This document shows, in pieces, positions 54,540 to 63,046 of a stretch of 64,000 nt of DNA. Position numbers and translations under genes: made by a program. The stretch is from Pseudomonas frederiksbergensis. Its GTDB lineage: Bacteria > Pseudomonadota > Gammaproteobacteria > Pseudomonadales > Pseudomonadaceae. The stretch spans positions 124,001-188,000 of the forward strand of contig NZ_JQGJ02000004.1 of assembly GCF_000802155.2 (NCBI RefSeq). The letters run 5' to 3'. Numbering within the stretch: position 1 is the stretch's first letter; every line of letters begins with the position of its first letter. The notes under the pieces are model-generated. The model made no database searches, was not told where the DNA came from, and saw nothing but the letters and a program-made list of their open reading frames with translations.

Positions 54540-55053
54540 CCTTCTATCTCTCAGTCCATACCCGTGTAACGGCGGGGCCGTGCCCCCATTCCTCTTTCCA
54601 TGGCGCAACGGGTTACGGAATGTACCGGCGAAGATGTCATTTGGCCATAACTTTGAGGATTCTCGATGGGCGGATGTGACACGGAATGACCCCATCGGCA
54701 ACGGAATTCCGTTCACCCAGACCTACCAGCATTCCGTCTCGGATGTGACCGGTGTGGTGTTGTTTCTGGTGGTTACTTACCCCGTCAGTCATCAGTTGGG
54801 ATTGGAAAGACTTCACGGTCAGGAAAAATCCCAGCTCCAGCTCCAGCTCCAGCGCGAGGGGGAGGGGGAGGGGGAGGGGGAGGGTGACGCAGGGAGGCCC
54901 TCTTCTCATCGGATTGGCACTTCTAGAAACGGTTCGGCTTGATCCCAGTACGCTTGTACATCGAGCAGTGCCGATCACGGATTGGAGATGACATGTGGCT
55001 ACGATGGCCTTTCGCTCAATTGATAGCCACTTGAAGGAGGACATATGAGCCAT
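54540..55053. other. Non-coding stretch with simple repeats
   Basis: Frames on both strands are carried by hexameric repeats and are not protein-like. Probably includes the promoter for the ABC-3C operon. Confidence 0.5.
54831..54884. repeat. Two hexameric simple-sequence repeats
   Basis: CCAGCT repeated about 3.7 times (54831-54852) joined to AGGGGG repeated about 4.7 times (54856-54884). The arrangement of two neighbouring hexamer runs mirrors 9699-9772. Confidence 0.8.
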
Positions 55054-55776
55054 CTAAAAAGGTAACTCGTCGTCAAATGTTCCGAAATCGTTCTCTGGGC
55101 CCGCTTCAGGGCGAGGATTGGAAACTACCGAATCGGAATGGTTGTCCGGTTGCCACCTGTTGAGGTAATGCAGCCTGTCTCCCTTGAACTCCCCAATGCC
55201 AAGACCGTGACTGCAGATAATGTAGTCAGCGTAAATCGCGAAGTCATTATTGCGAAGGTCTATATCGCGAAGCTGAGTTTCGGAGATAAAGCTAGCAATC
55301 GATACATCTCCCCACGCCTTACGCGCGATTTCGCTCCAGGTTTGCTCGAAGCGGATTTGCGCGTTTTTGCTGATCGAACTGTCGTAAAGGATATTCAGGG
55401 TGCCTTCCGTTACGCTCAGTAGTTTGACGGGAGACAGTACACCTTGAATCAATCCTTTTTCTATCATACCGATAATGTGGACGTCGATGCGGTCGTTCCA
55501 TAATACAGCAAGATTTTGAATGAATACCCTGGGCTCAGGAGCGAGGTTTACGTTGAAGCAGTGAGTCGCACTGAGCACAGTGTAAGCACCTTCAGAATAA
55601 TCATTCATGGGTTCTTCATGGACGATGTGGAGAACTTTTGAGTGGTTCATGGCTGCTTCGCGTAGAGGCTGACTGTATTGCTCACTGAAGTACAGGGTTG
55701 ATACGCTGTCAAGATAGGAGGGTAAAGTTGTCCTGTGGGTGTTGTTGATGGGTTTTAAATATTGATAGTTTCGCAA
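55054..55776 (-). CDS. Hypothetical protein
   Basis: 240 residues from a TTG start, or 198 from an ATG at 55650; neither has a strong ribosome site. The protein is mixed alpha/beta (VFIQNLAVLWNDRIDVHIIGM, WSEIARKAWGDVSIASFI) with an acidic C terminus (FGTFDDELPF). AT-rich compared with the neighbours. Unrecognised. Confidence 0.5.
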   Translation of the reverse strand: MRNYQYLKPINNTHRTTLPSYLDSVSTLYFSEQYSQPLREAAMNHSKVLHIVHEEPMNDYSEGAYTVLSATHCFNVNLAPEPRVFIQNLAVLWNDRIDVHIIGMIEKGLIQGVLSPVKLLSVTEGTLNILYDSSISKNAQIRFEQTWSEIARKAWGDVSIASFISETQLRDIDLRNNDFAIYADYIICSHGLGIGEFKGDRLHYLNRWQPDNHSDSVVSNPRPEAGPENDFGTFDDELPF

Positions 55777-56145
55777 TTGATGACGAAATTAAGTTGATGG
55801 TTCAATATAAGGGCAAAGCTATTTTCTGGCTGGTAAAGTATGGTGAAGGGATTGTTCGCTGAAATCAGTAGGTTGCTGCAGGGTGTGGTCATTGAAGGTT
55901 TGATTGGACGGTGGTGGTGGGCATTTTATTCTTGCGGGTCGGACGGGAAGGTGGTGGGAGCGCGCAGGTGTATTTATTGAAGGCAGTATAATAATCGCTT
56001 AAGTCGATGTTATTAGGTGTCTCCAAAAGTTTAGTGAGATGCTTGCGTGGTTTTGAGAGTGTGCCTATGGTTCTTAGTTAAGTGTTAGCTGAATAGTAGG
56101 GTGTGAGCTTGAAGGTCGTCATATAGCATCAGCGGGGATTTCAAA
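55777..56145. other. AT-rich divergent intergenic region
   Basis: Shared upstream region of the leftward gene at 55054 and the rightward gene at 56146. No specific site recognised. Confidence 0.4.
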
Positions 56146-57393
56146 ATGCCAATGAAGAAAAAAGATGGTCGTTCGGTGCCTCGTATGGCTCATTACTTTC
56201 GTGCGGTCAATCTTCTCGACGTGTCGCGCCCGGAGTTCATCCCTAAATCATTCCCTTCCTATTGCCAGTTTGATGATGAAGAGTGGTCGGGTGGGCTTCT
56301 GCTCAGGATTGCCCTGCGTATGCACCATCTTTGGCCCACGTACGGGGTTCGCGAGGGCATGAGAACCATCCAGGGCGAGCATCCCGCTGTGTGTTTCACG
56401 GCATTCAGCCTGGTTGACCTCATCGCAGTGCGTGATGGCTTTACCCCGCAGAATGCCGCGGTCACTCAGTACGCCATCACGTTCCCTATAACGACTGCGT
56501 TGAAGGGTGGTATTCAGCCGGTCGTCCGATGGTCGAACGGCCAGGCTAACCTGCTGGACGGGTCTTCAGTTGTTGGAATGTCGCAAGACGATGCCGACAA
56601 CCAGTACCGCTACGTCAGTAATCAAACGACTCCACCCGGTCAGCCCACTACGCACCCTGAATGGCGGTGGCGGTATCCCAGGAACTACCGCCGCAACATC
56701 AAGAAGATCGAGGCGAACGGTTTTGAGGACAACGTCATCCCTGGCCTGAAGATTACCCAGAAAAAATGGTCTGGCCTGGGCATCGTAGTGTCTGATATGC
56801 CGACGGCCCGCAAGCTTCAGTACGACGTCCTGACCTTGATTGATCAGGGGCTGGTATCAGAAGCACAGTTCGATCACATCCTCGTCTGCGACCAGTTGCC
56901 GGCAACCCTGGAGGGGCTGGACGAGCAAGCGCTGCACGCGGCTTTCTCCAATGCATGCTTTGACTTCAAATCCTGTAGGGCTGTCCCGACGTTCAAGGCA
57001 GGTCTGGCGGCGATGGATTTCTCCACCCGCCTTATTGTGCTTGAGGGCTCGACCGCAAGGGCACCTCAACACGAGCGAGGAGGCTGCTGGCTGTGGTTCG
57101 AGGACAACAGCCACCCGTATGTCAGGAAATTGGTGCAGGCTGGCCGTGTCAAACCGAACAACAAGGGGCGCTATCTCGCCTCGCTGGACGAACTGGACAC
57201 GAAGCGGGATCTGCGTGAGCGTCAAGAAATCGTGTTGGCTTTATCCGAGCAACTGCGTGAGAAATACGGCGTCCAGAGCAGCTATTTCAGTGTGAAGTAT
57301 TCGTATTCCCCCGACGATGATCCAGCCTACGCTGGCAGGATCTGGGGTGGGGGATACTTCATCACGGCAACGATGGATGAAGATAACGAGTGA
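56146..57393 (+). CDS. Conserved hypothetical protein
   Basis: 415 residues. Blocks such as GEHPAVCFTAFSLVDLIAVRDG and VCFTAFSL resemble the ADP-ribosyltransferase-like or DUF2971/DUF4427 type 'CFTE' motif, but the match is loose. Further conserved-looking parts are WRWRYPRNYRRNI and GCWLWFEDNSHPYV. GGGGA nine bases ahead supports the ATG. High GC, probably upstream member of the right-hand rightward genes. Function unknown. Confidence 0.55.
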   Translation: MPMKKKDGRSVPRMAHYFRAVNLLDVSRPEFIPKSFPSYCQFDDEEWSGGLLLRIALRMHHLWPTYGVREGMRTIQGEHPAVCFTAFSLVDLIAVRDGFTPQNAAVTQYAITFPITTALKGGIQPVVRWSNGQANLLDGSSVVGMSQDDADNQYRYVSNQTTPPGQPTTHPEWRWRYPRNYRRNIKKIEANGFEDNVIPGLKITQKKWSGLGIVVSDMPTARKLQYDVLTLIDQGLVSEAQFDHILVCDQLPATLEGLDEQALHAAFSNACFDFKSCRAVPTFKAGLAAMDFSTRLIVLEGSTARAPQHERGGCWLWFEDNSHPYVRKLVQAGRVKPNNKGRYLASLDELDTKRDLRERQEIVLALSEQLREKYGVQSSYFSVKYSYSPDDDPAYAGRIWGGGYFITATMDEDNE

Positions 57394-57616
57394 GCAGGGC
57401 CGGGACTGTCAGGGCTGTTTCATCTAGCGATGTCGCAGGTCGGTAGAGGGGCAGGAGATGGGTACGCGGTCAACGGGATTCGTGGCATGGGGCCGCGACC
57501 CTCCACCCAACCTGACCTTGCACGGTTTTCCTTCTGCGCTCTATGCTAGCGCGACATACGGCAGTAAACGTGGAGCGCGGTCATGGAAGACAGAGAGCAT
57601 TGGAGGGCAGGGCTGG

Positions 57617-58189
57617 ATGGAAATGACGTCTCTCAGGCTGCTGCACCGCAGCATGATTTCAATCGGAAGTGATATGCAGCAGTTTCTCGTGACGACCGGG
57701 GCTGCCAGCTTTGATTGCCTCTTTTCGACACGTGATACACCCTTCGTGCTGACCCTGACCGCACGCGGCGAAGTCAGGGGATTCTTCCGCTTCGACGTTC
57801 TGGCCGGCTACAAGATCAAAGACTACCTGGGTGACATGTATGGCGACCTCCTCGCCGTGCTGCGCTCGGACGGGACAAGTGGGCAGCGCCTGATCCCCAA
57901 GGAGTTTTTGGCCCAGCTCAACGACGCGATTCCTACTACCGCAACTGAGCGGGCGGCCCCCAAACCATCAGAAATCGTGCGACTGCGGCCCGACATCGTT
58001 GAAGAACGGGACAAACCCTTCTTCAACGCCTGGATGTACTGGTCAGCCGAAAGCGGTCGTAAGCCCAGCCCGGAGAATCGCCACAAAACCCTTATGCTGC
58101 TAGGCCCCGACGCGGCAAAGCACAGCCAGGAGCGCAACGCGTCATCAAAGTGGAGTGCTTCCGATACAGGTGGGGTCTGGAAACCCTAA
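57617..58189 (+). CDS. DUF6037 family protein
   Basis: About 190 residues. The N-terminal pattern LRLLHRSMISIGSDMQQFLVT, FDCLFSTRDTPFVLTLTARG, FRFDVLAGYKIKDYL fits DUF6037, seen in defence islands without known activity. Start uncertain: ATG at 57617 has GGAGG about 11 bases ahead, and a second ATG follows two codons later; the longer frame to 57458 is not supported. The C terminus is basic and probably disordered. Confidence 0.6.
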   Translation: MEMTSLRLLHRSMISIGSDMQQFLVTTGAASFDCLFSTRDTPFVLTLTARGEVRGFFRFDVLAGYKIKDYLGDMYGDLLAVLRSDGTSGQRLIPKEFLAQLNDAIPTTATERAAPKPSEIVRLRPDIVEERDKPFFNAWMYWSAESGRKPSPENRHKTLMLLGPDAAKHSQERNASSKWSASDTGGVWKP

Positions 58190-58204
58190 TCGCTGCCCTA
58201 TCTC

Positions 58205-58230
58205 TTGTCCCTGTTTGTTGTCCCTGTTTG
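58205..58230. repeat. Tandem 13-bp duplication
   Basis: TTGTCCCTGTTTG occurs twice in direct contact, just after the DUF6037 stop, followed by a partial third unit. Confidence 0.7.
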
Positions 58231-58445
58231 TTGTCACGCTGTTGGTCGATTTGATCATTTATTGAGACTGGCTTCGATGGGCTGGATGGCAGAAATGACA
58301 AGGCCGGCTGCAGGATCAGGCAAGGCTGTATTCGCCGACGGTGTGTGATTTTCCATGAGGATATTGACTCTGACGTGGGCTTGGCTCAACGTCGCACTCA
58401 GCTAGCGGCATCGGGCCGTCATACGATTTCCGCTGTAATTGCAGG

Positions 58446-59867
58446 ATGCGAACAGGGGTAGCCAGAGTGGACAATATTCAGGCCCAGATGATGCGTGATG
58501 AGCTTCAGGGGCAGTTGGTCGGTGGGTGGCTCATCGATGGATTTCTGGGCAATGGCAAGTCTGCTGTGGTCTTGCCCGCAAGCAAAGACGGCGAGCATGG
58601 CGCCATCAAGGTCTTCCACCGGGAATTGGTGGAGCGGTATGGCAAGGAAATGCAGTACGAACGGATTCTTCGCGAGCGCAGCCTAGTCGGCGCCCATCAC
58701 GAAAACCTAGTGAAGATTCTGGACGGCGGAGAGTGCCTGTCCAGCGGCTATTTGTACGTCGTGATGGAGCGGCTGCCGTACAAAAACCTGCACGACCGCA
58801 TCGTTGATATCCCGCTGGCCGCAGTGCCCGGGATCATTTCCCAGATCGCTTCCGCAGCCCATTACCTTGAGGATCGGCACCTCGCCCACCGGGACATCAA
58901 GCCCGAGAACATCGTGATTTCGGATGACTTCTCCAAGGCCATCCTGCTCGACCTCGGTGTACTGTTGCCTATCGGTGCGGCGAGCTTCACTGACGTCGAC
59001 CAGCGCCAGTTTATCGGCACGCTGCGCTACAGCTCACCTGAGTTTCTGTTCCGCGAAGAGGAAAACACCATCGAGGGATGGCGGGCTGTCACGTTCTATC
59101 AGCTCGGGGCAGTGCTCCATGATCTGCTGATGAAAAAGGTGCTGTTCGCTGAATTCACCGATCCGTTCCCGCGGCTCGTCGAGGCGGTTAAAAGCGAGAA
59201 GCCTCATATCGTGTCTGAGGATTATCGGTGTGTGCAGCTTGCCAACCGATGCCTGACCAAACTGGCTTCAACCAGGCTGGAACTGGTGAAGTGGGCTGAT
59301 TTCAATTTCGATGAGCCCTCGGTAAGCCCCGCAGTCGTGGCCCGAGAGCGTGTCCTTCAACGTCAACAGTACCAGCGTCAGGCGATTGGGCCCCAGCAGC
59401 CCGCTGCCCTGGCGGCCTCACAGATCAAGCGCATGCTTGAGGATGCATGCAACCAGTTTGAGACGCGGCTGGCAGCCTTCTTCAATGGGACAGGCATGTT
59501 CCCGCTGCGGATGACGCATACCTCCAGCGACCCTGTGCAGAAAAAGTTCCAGATCTACATCCAGTTCGAGCGGGATGACGACCTGGGGCTGCCTTGCAGC
59601 ATGAGTGTCCTGATCGATGTTGAATTGCTTGATGCCAATGCGGGCGATCCGGTCTTCCGGGCCACCACGGCCAGCGCCCTCGCACCTTTGCCCATCAGCA
59701 CCATTACCTCGGAACCTGATAAATCCTACGCAGGGGATCTGCCGGCACTGCTGGATGGATCGTTCCTTGAGGTCGTCCTCCTGGGCTACCTCGATGCTGC
59801 CTATAACGCCATTGATCAAGGTGTCGAACTGATACCTGATGTGGGTTTCCGTCTGATCTGCAATTGA
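58446..59867 (+). CDS. Eukaryotic-like Ser/Thr protein kinase
   Basis: 473 residues. The kinase domain (about 25-300) has the ATP-binding Lys55 in GAIKVF, catalytic AHRDIKPEN (Asp150, Asn155) and the metal site DLG (169-171, in place of DFG); the glycine loop GFLGNGKSAVV is atypical. Activation-segment GTLRYSSPEF is present. The C-terminal ~170 residues carry an unrecognised alpha/beta domain. No membrane helix, so it is cytosolic, unlike PknB. The start may be the GTG at 58467 (AGGGG upstream) rather than 58446. It is 13 bases ahead of a helicase gene; the two and the next gene form an operon. Confidence 0.85.
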   Translation: MRTGVARVDNIQAQMMRDELQGQLVGGWLIDGFLGNGKSAVVLPASKDGEHGAIKVFHRELVERYGKEMQYERILRERSLVGAHHENLVKILDGGECLSSGYLYVVMERLPYKNLHDRIVDIPLAAVPGIISQIASAAHYLEDRHLAHRDIKPENIVISDDFSKAILLDLGVLLPIGAASFTDVDQRQFIGTLRYSSPEFLFREEENTIEGWRAVTFYQLGAVLHDLLMKKVLFAEFTDPFPRLVEAVKSEKPHIVSEDYRCVQLANRCLTKLASTRLELVKWADFNFDEPSVSPAVVARERVLQRQQYQRQAIGPQQPAALAASQIKRMLEDACNQFETRLAAFFNGTGMFPLRMTHTSSDPVQKKFQIYIQFERDDDLGLPCSMSVLIDVELLDANAGDPVFRATTASALAPLPISTITSEPDKSYAGDLPALLDGSFLEVVLLGYLDAAYNAIDQGVELIPDVGFRLICN

Positions 59868-59880
59868 CAAGGATTTCGCA

Positions 59881-61032
59881 ATGCCCTCTACCTGGTGGCG
59901 TGATGCAAGTGAGCTGGTGAAAGAACAGTCAGACCTGCTGGATATCGACCCTGATCAGCGTCTGCTCATCAGTGGCCCGCCAGGCAGTGGCAAAACCAAT
60001 CTGCTGCTGCTGCGGGCCAATCAGCTGTACCTTGGTGCCCATCCCAACCTCTATGTGGTGGTGTTCGGCTCGTTGCTGAAGTCGTTCATCCAGATGGGGG
60101 GCACTCAGTACAAGTTTCCATCCGAAAACGTCGTAACTCATGCCAGCCTGTTCAACATGATCCTGCGGCGGGAGGGTATTGAGGTGAACGACGCAGCGCT
60201 GGGTTTGATGGAGGCTCGTCAGCATCGAGCAAACCATTTGGAAGACCTGATCAATGCCGGGAAGATCGGCGCTCAATTCGATGCCTTGCTGCTGGACGAG
60301 GCCCAGGACTATACGCCGCAGGAAATCCGTATTTTCTCGCAGCTCACACACGTCCTCGTCGCGACCGCGGACGTCCGGCAAAAAATCTATGACGTGGCGG
60401 ACTGCTCCGCTGTTCTGGCGAATGCGATCGGTCAGGAGTACAAGCTCAAGTACCACTTCCGCAACGGCCACGACATTTGCAAGGTTGCCGATGGGATCTA
60501 CAAGGGATACCCCGTCTACGAGCCCATGCTGCCGACCTCTAACTACCGCGAGGCTGACTACCCCTCCGAGGCCCTGCCCAAATACCCTCTGCAGTTCCCT
60601 GACCAAATCGCTGAAATGATCGCTCAGGTACGCCGGCAACGTGTGGCTTACCCAGAAGACCTGATCGGCATCCTCACGCCTCGGAACGAAGAGTTGGACG
60701 TGATTGAGGCGGAGCTCAATCGCGCCGGATTAGGGGCTTATTGCACCCGGGCGAATGCTTCCAACCGGTTTGATTACACCCGTCCCATCTGGCTGTCGAC
60801 GCTCGCGGCAGCAAAAGGCCTGGAGTTCCGCGCAGTTCATATTCTGGGCATCGGCCATCTGCAGCGTATGCCGAAAGTCGCGATGCGGCTGATTTTTACA
60901 GGGGTGACGCGAGCGAAGACCGCGTTGACCTTGTATTGGCATCGCACCGCGCCTGGCTACCTGAAATCAGCCTGCCTTCCGTTGGAGGCGCCGAAGCCGG
61001 CTCCAGAACGCAATCAAATATTTGGGATTTGA
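59881..61032 (+). CDS. Compact SF1 (UvrD-like) helicase
   Basis: 383 residues, short for a UvrD-type enzyme because the 1B and 2B inserts are missing. Walker A SGPPGSGKT (Lys38), Walker B LLLDEAQD (Asp139-Asp143), a motif III/IV region (KYHFRNGHDICKVADG), and motif VI-like IFTGVTRAKTALTLYW near the end. Such helicases are usually translocases attached to a defence or repair partner. It lies between the kinase and an unknown gene, with 13 and 2 base gaps. The helicase remnant at 12462 is from another gene. Confidence 0.85.
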   Translation: MPSTWWRDASELVKEQSDLLDIDPDQRLLISGPPGSGKTNLLLLRANQLYLGAHPNLYVVVFGSLLKSFIQMGGTQYKFPSENVVTHASLFNMILRREGIEVNDAALGLMEARQHRANHLEDLINAGKIGAQFDALLLDEAQDYTPQEIRIFSQLTHVLVATADVRQKIYDVADCSAVLANAIGQEYKLKYHFRNGHDICKVADGIYKGYPVYEPMLPTSNYREADYPSEALPKYPLQFPDQIAEMIAQVRRQRVAYPEDLIGILTPRNEELDVIEAELNRAGLGAYCTRANASNRFDYTRPIWLSTLAAAKGLEFRAVHILGIGHLQRMPKVAMRLIFTGVTRAKTALTLYWHRTAPGYLKSACLPLEAPKPAPERNQIFGI

Positions 61033-61034
61033 CC

Positions 61035-62507
61035 ATGTGGCATATCAAGCTATCTAAGCGGGACTTCTTGGAATTCTGGATCAGCGGGGGCAGGAGCACG
61101 CCCGCGAAGGTCTCTCGTTTTCAAAGCAGCGGCCAGGTGGAGACTGATGATCTCATTCGGGCGTTCTGGATGGATGAGCCTTCCGACGCGTCCCCGTTCC
61201 CGAACTGCATCGTCGGGTCGGAAGAGCAGCTGGCCAGCGTAGTTACGGCTATCAACTCCTCCCCATCAGCGACAACTCCGGTCTCGGCATTCTCCCGGTT
61301 GATTTCCACCCGAGACTTCAATGAGTACTCCCGATCAAAGTCGATGAATTTTACCGGGCTGCTGAATGCGGCAATCGTAGCCTTGGTTATGGCGGAAGCT
61401 GTTTGGCATTCGGAAGGGAAAGTCGGACTGCGTCAGGTTAGTTTTGCTGCCTGTAAACGAACACTGTCATATGCGTTCGGGCGTGCACTGGCGGGGCAAC
61501 TGGGCGGCGACGGTTTAGAGAGATTGCCTCAGCGCTGGCTGGAAGTTTATTCGATTCTTAATCCCAATGTGTCGTCGTCTCAATTGCGGGACACCTTGTC
61601 GGCATTGACCAGCGCCTTGAGAACCTTCGCGTCAATTTCTTGGGGTTTGTCTCCAAATAGCGAAGCGACTGAACTGGCATTTGCGATACATCGAGGTGAT
61701 CGTGAGGCGCTTCGTTTGTTCTGGTCTAAATACAGTCGCACCTTAGCTCCCGGTATAGAGCTTGATGCCTTGCAGGCTTCTACACGGGAAAATCGTGCCA
61801 ATTACCTGCAGGCTGCGCTTTATGCCTTTTCGGGGAATGAGCCGGGGGTTTTGGAGAGTGGGCATGGAATTCTAGAAAGTGGTCGTGGGATATCAGGAAG
61901 CGGTCATGGAATGTCGGCCAGTGCTCACGGAATATCGAGTAGAGGGAGCGAAGTGGATGCTGCCGTCTGCGCGTTTATCGCCACTCAAATCGCGCCCGGC
62001 TCCTTAGAGCACCTAGAGCTGCTGAGACAATCTGGGAATCCTGCATTGGTTTTCTGGTACGCCCTTTATGCAGCGCTACAAGCTCCCAGCGATATTCTTT
62101 CATCTCAGTCGGGGCTGGGGTTCAAGATCTACCGGGGTGTGGCCTCAGTGGAAGATCTACTGTCTCCACCGTCTGCGGATATCTCGTATGAGGAGATCAA
62201 GATACTTGAGCGCACAGGGCTTGATGGCTTAGTCAGAAACTTCGGTCATCAAAACGAGGTGGTTGTCGAGCTGGTTCCAGGTGTCTCTTCCAGTTTCTCG
62301 TATGGCTCAAGACAGTCGCGCGGTTCTAAGTCTGATCCTTACTCCTACTCAGCTGCCTCTTGGGAAGCCAGCCAGAATGAGATCAAGCGGCTAGGAGCTG
62401 TGTATAGATCGAAGATCGATCAGGCATCCAGTGTTCTTGCTCAGTTGTCTAGAGAGCTTGCCGAGCTTGATGAGCCTTACAAGCGCGGAACCAAAAGAAA
62501 GCTATAA
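61035..62507 (+). CDS. Hypothetical protein with heptapeptide repeats
   Basis: 490 residues, no recognised domain, mostly helical, third gene of the kinase-helicase operon (2-base gap). Residues coded by 61857-61940 form four copies of a 7-residue unit: SGHGILE, SGRGISG, SGHGMSA, SAHGISS. The C terminus is Ser-rich (GSRQSRGSKSDPY), then a Lys/Arg coiled tail. Start at 61035 has GGGA about eight bases ahead; the frame back to 60936 lies inside the helicase. It may be the substrate or effector of the kinase; this is inference. Confidence 0.65.
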   Translation: MWHIKLSKRDFLEFWISGGRSTPAKVSRFQSSGQVETDDLIRAFWMDEPSDASPFPNCIVGSEEQLASVVTAINSSPSATTPVSAFSRLISTRDFNEYSRSKSMNFTGLLNAAIVALVMAEAVWHSEGKVGLRQVSFAACKRTLSYAFGRALAGQLGGDGLERLPQRWLEVYSILNPNVSSSQLRDTLSALTSALRTFASISWGLSPNSEATELAFAIHRGDREALRLFWSKYSRTLAPGIELDALQASTRENRANYLQAALYAFSGNEPGVLESGHGILESGRGISGSGHGMSASAHGISSRGSEVDAAVCAFIATQIAPGSLEHLELLRQSGNPALVFWYALYAALQAPSDILSSQSGLGFKIYRGVASVEDLLSPPSADISYEEIKILERTGLDGLVRNFGHQNEVVVELVPGVSSSFSYGSRQSRGSKSDPYSYSAASWEASQNEIKRLGAVYRSKIDQASSVLAQLSRELAELDEPYKRGTKRKL

Positions 62508-62659
62508 CTGGTTGGTTTGTGGTTTGTGGTTTGGGTGCGTTGGGAAGGGAGGGGCTGGATGAGTAACTCTGGGTTCAGTCATATGTCTGGATTGAGATCT
62601 GGTCGCTCCACTTCCTGTGTGTTATCTATCTGATTGATTAGCTAGTGGTTTAACTTAGG

Positions 62660-62936
62660 ATGGGCTCAGGAGCACTCCCCATCAAGGTCTCACTGCTTCA
62701 CATCAAGAACTGGATCAAGAGCATAGCCCGGAGCAAAGCAGTCAAAGCCTGGTGGGCTTTGACACTGACTGTGGTCTGTCTGGACAAAAACTGAATTTGG
62801 CCTCCAATGGCTGCACTTCCACGCTTTAGGCTTGATCGTTGCGCGACTTACGCTGCAGATTAACCCGATCCTCATCTCGATCGTGATGGCAGTCGCATTT
62901 GGCTGCACGACGCTCATGAGGCTGGTCAATTTATAG
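62660..62936 (+). pseudogene. Small membrane protein, frameshifted
   Basis: From the ATG at 62660 the frame reads MGSGALPIKVSLLHIKNWIK, then KAWWALTLTVVCLDKN and stops at 62794. Removing one A from the AAAAA run at ~62786-62790 continues the same protein as DKTEFGLQWLHFHALGLIV and NPILISIVMAVAFGCTTLM to 62936, about 91 residues with two hydrophobic stretches. No family recognised. Decay, slippage or sequencing error. Confidence 0.5.
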
Positions 62937-63046
62937 GTTAAGTGGGATTTAAGTCGAAGGCTGATTTGGTTATGAAAAGGATTGCACTGTAAATGGTACG
63001 TATGGTTGTTTGAATGAAGAGTTAATTTGTTGTGCGGGCCGTCTGG

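Noticed and set aside
54580..54942. Rightward 120-codon frame with QLQLQL and EGEGEG runs
   Set aside because: Driven by CCAGCT and AGGGGG repeats; no ribosome site and no domain.
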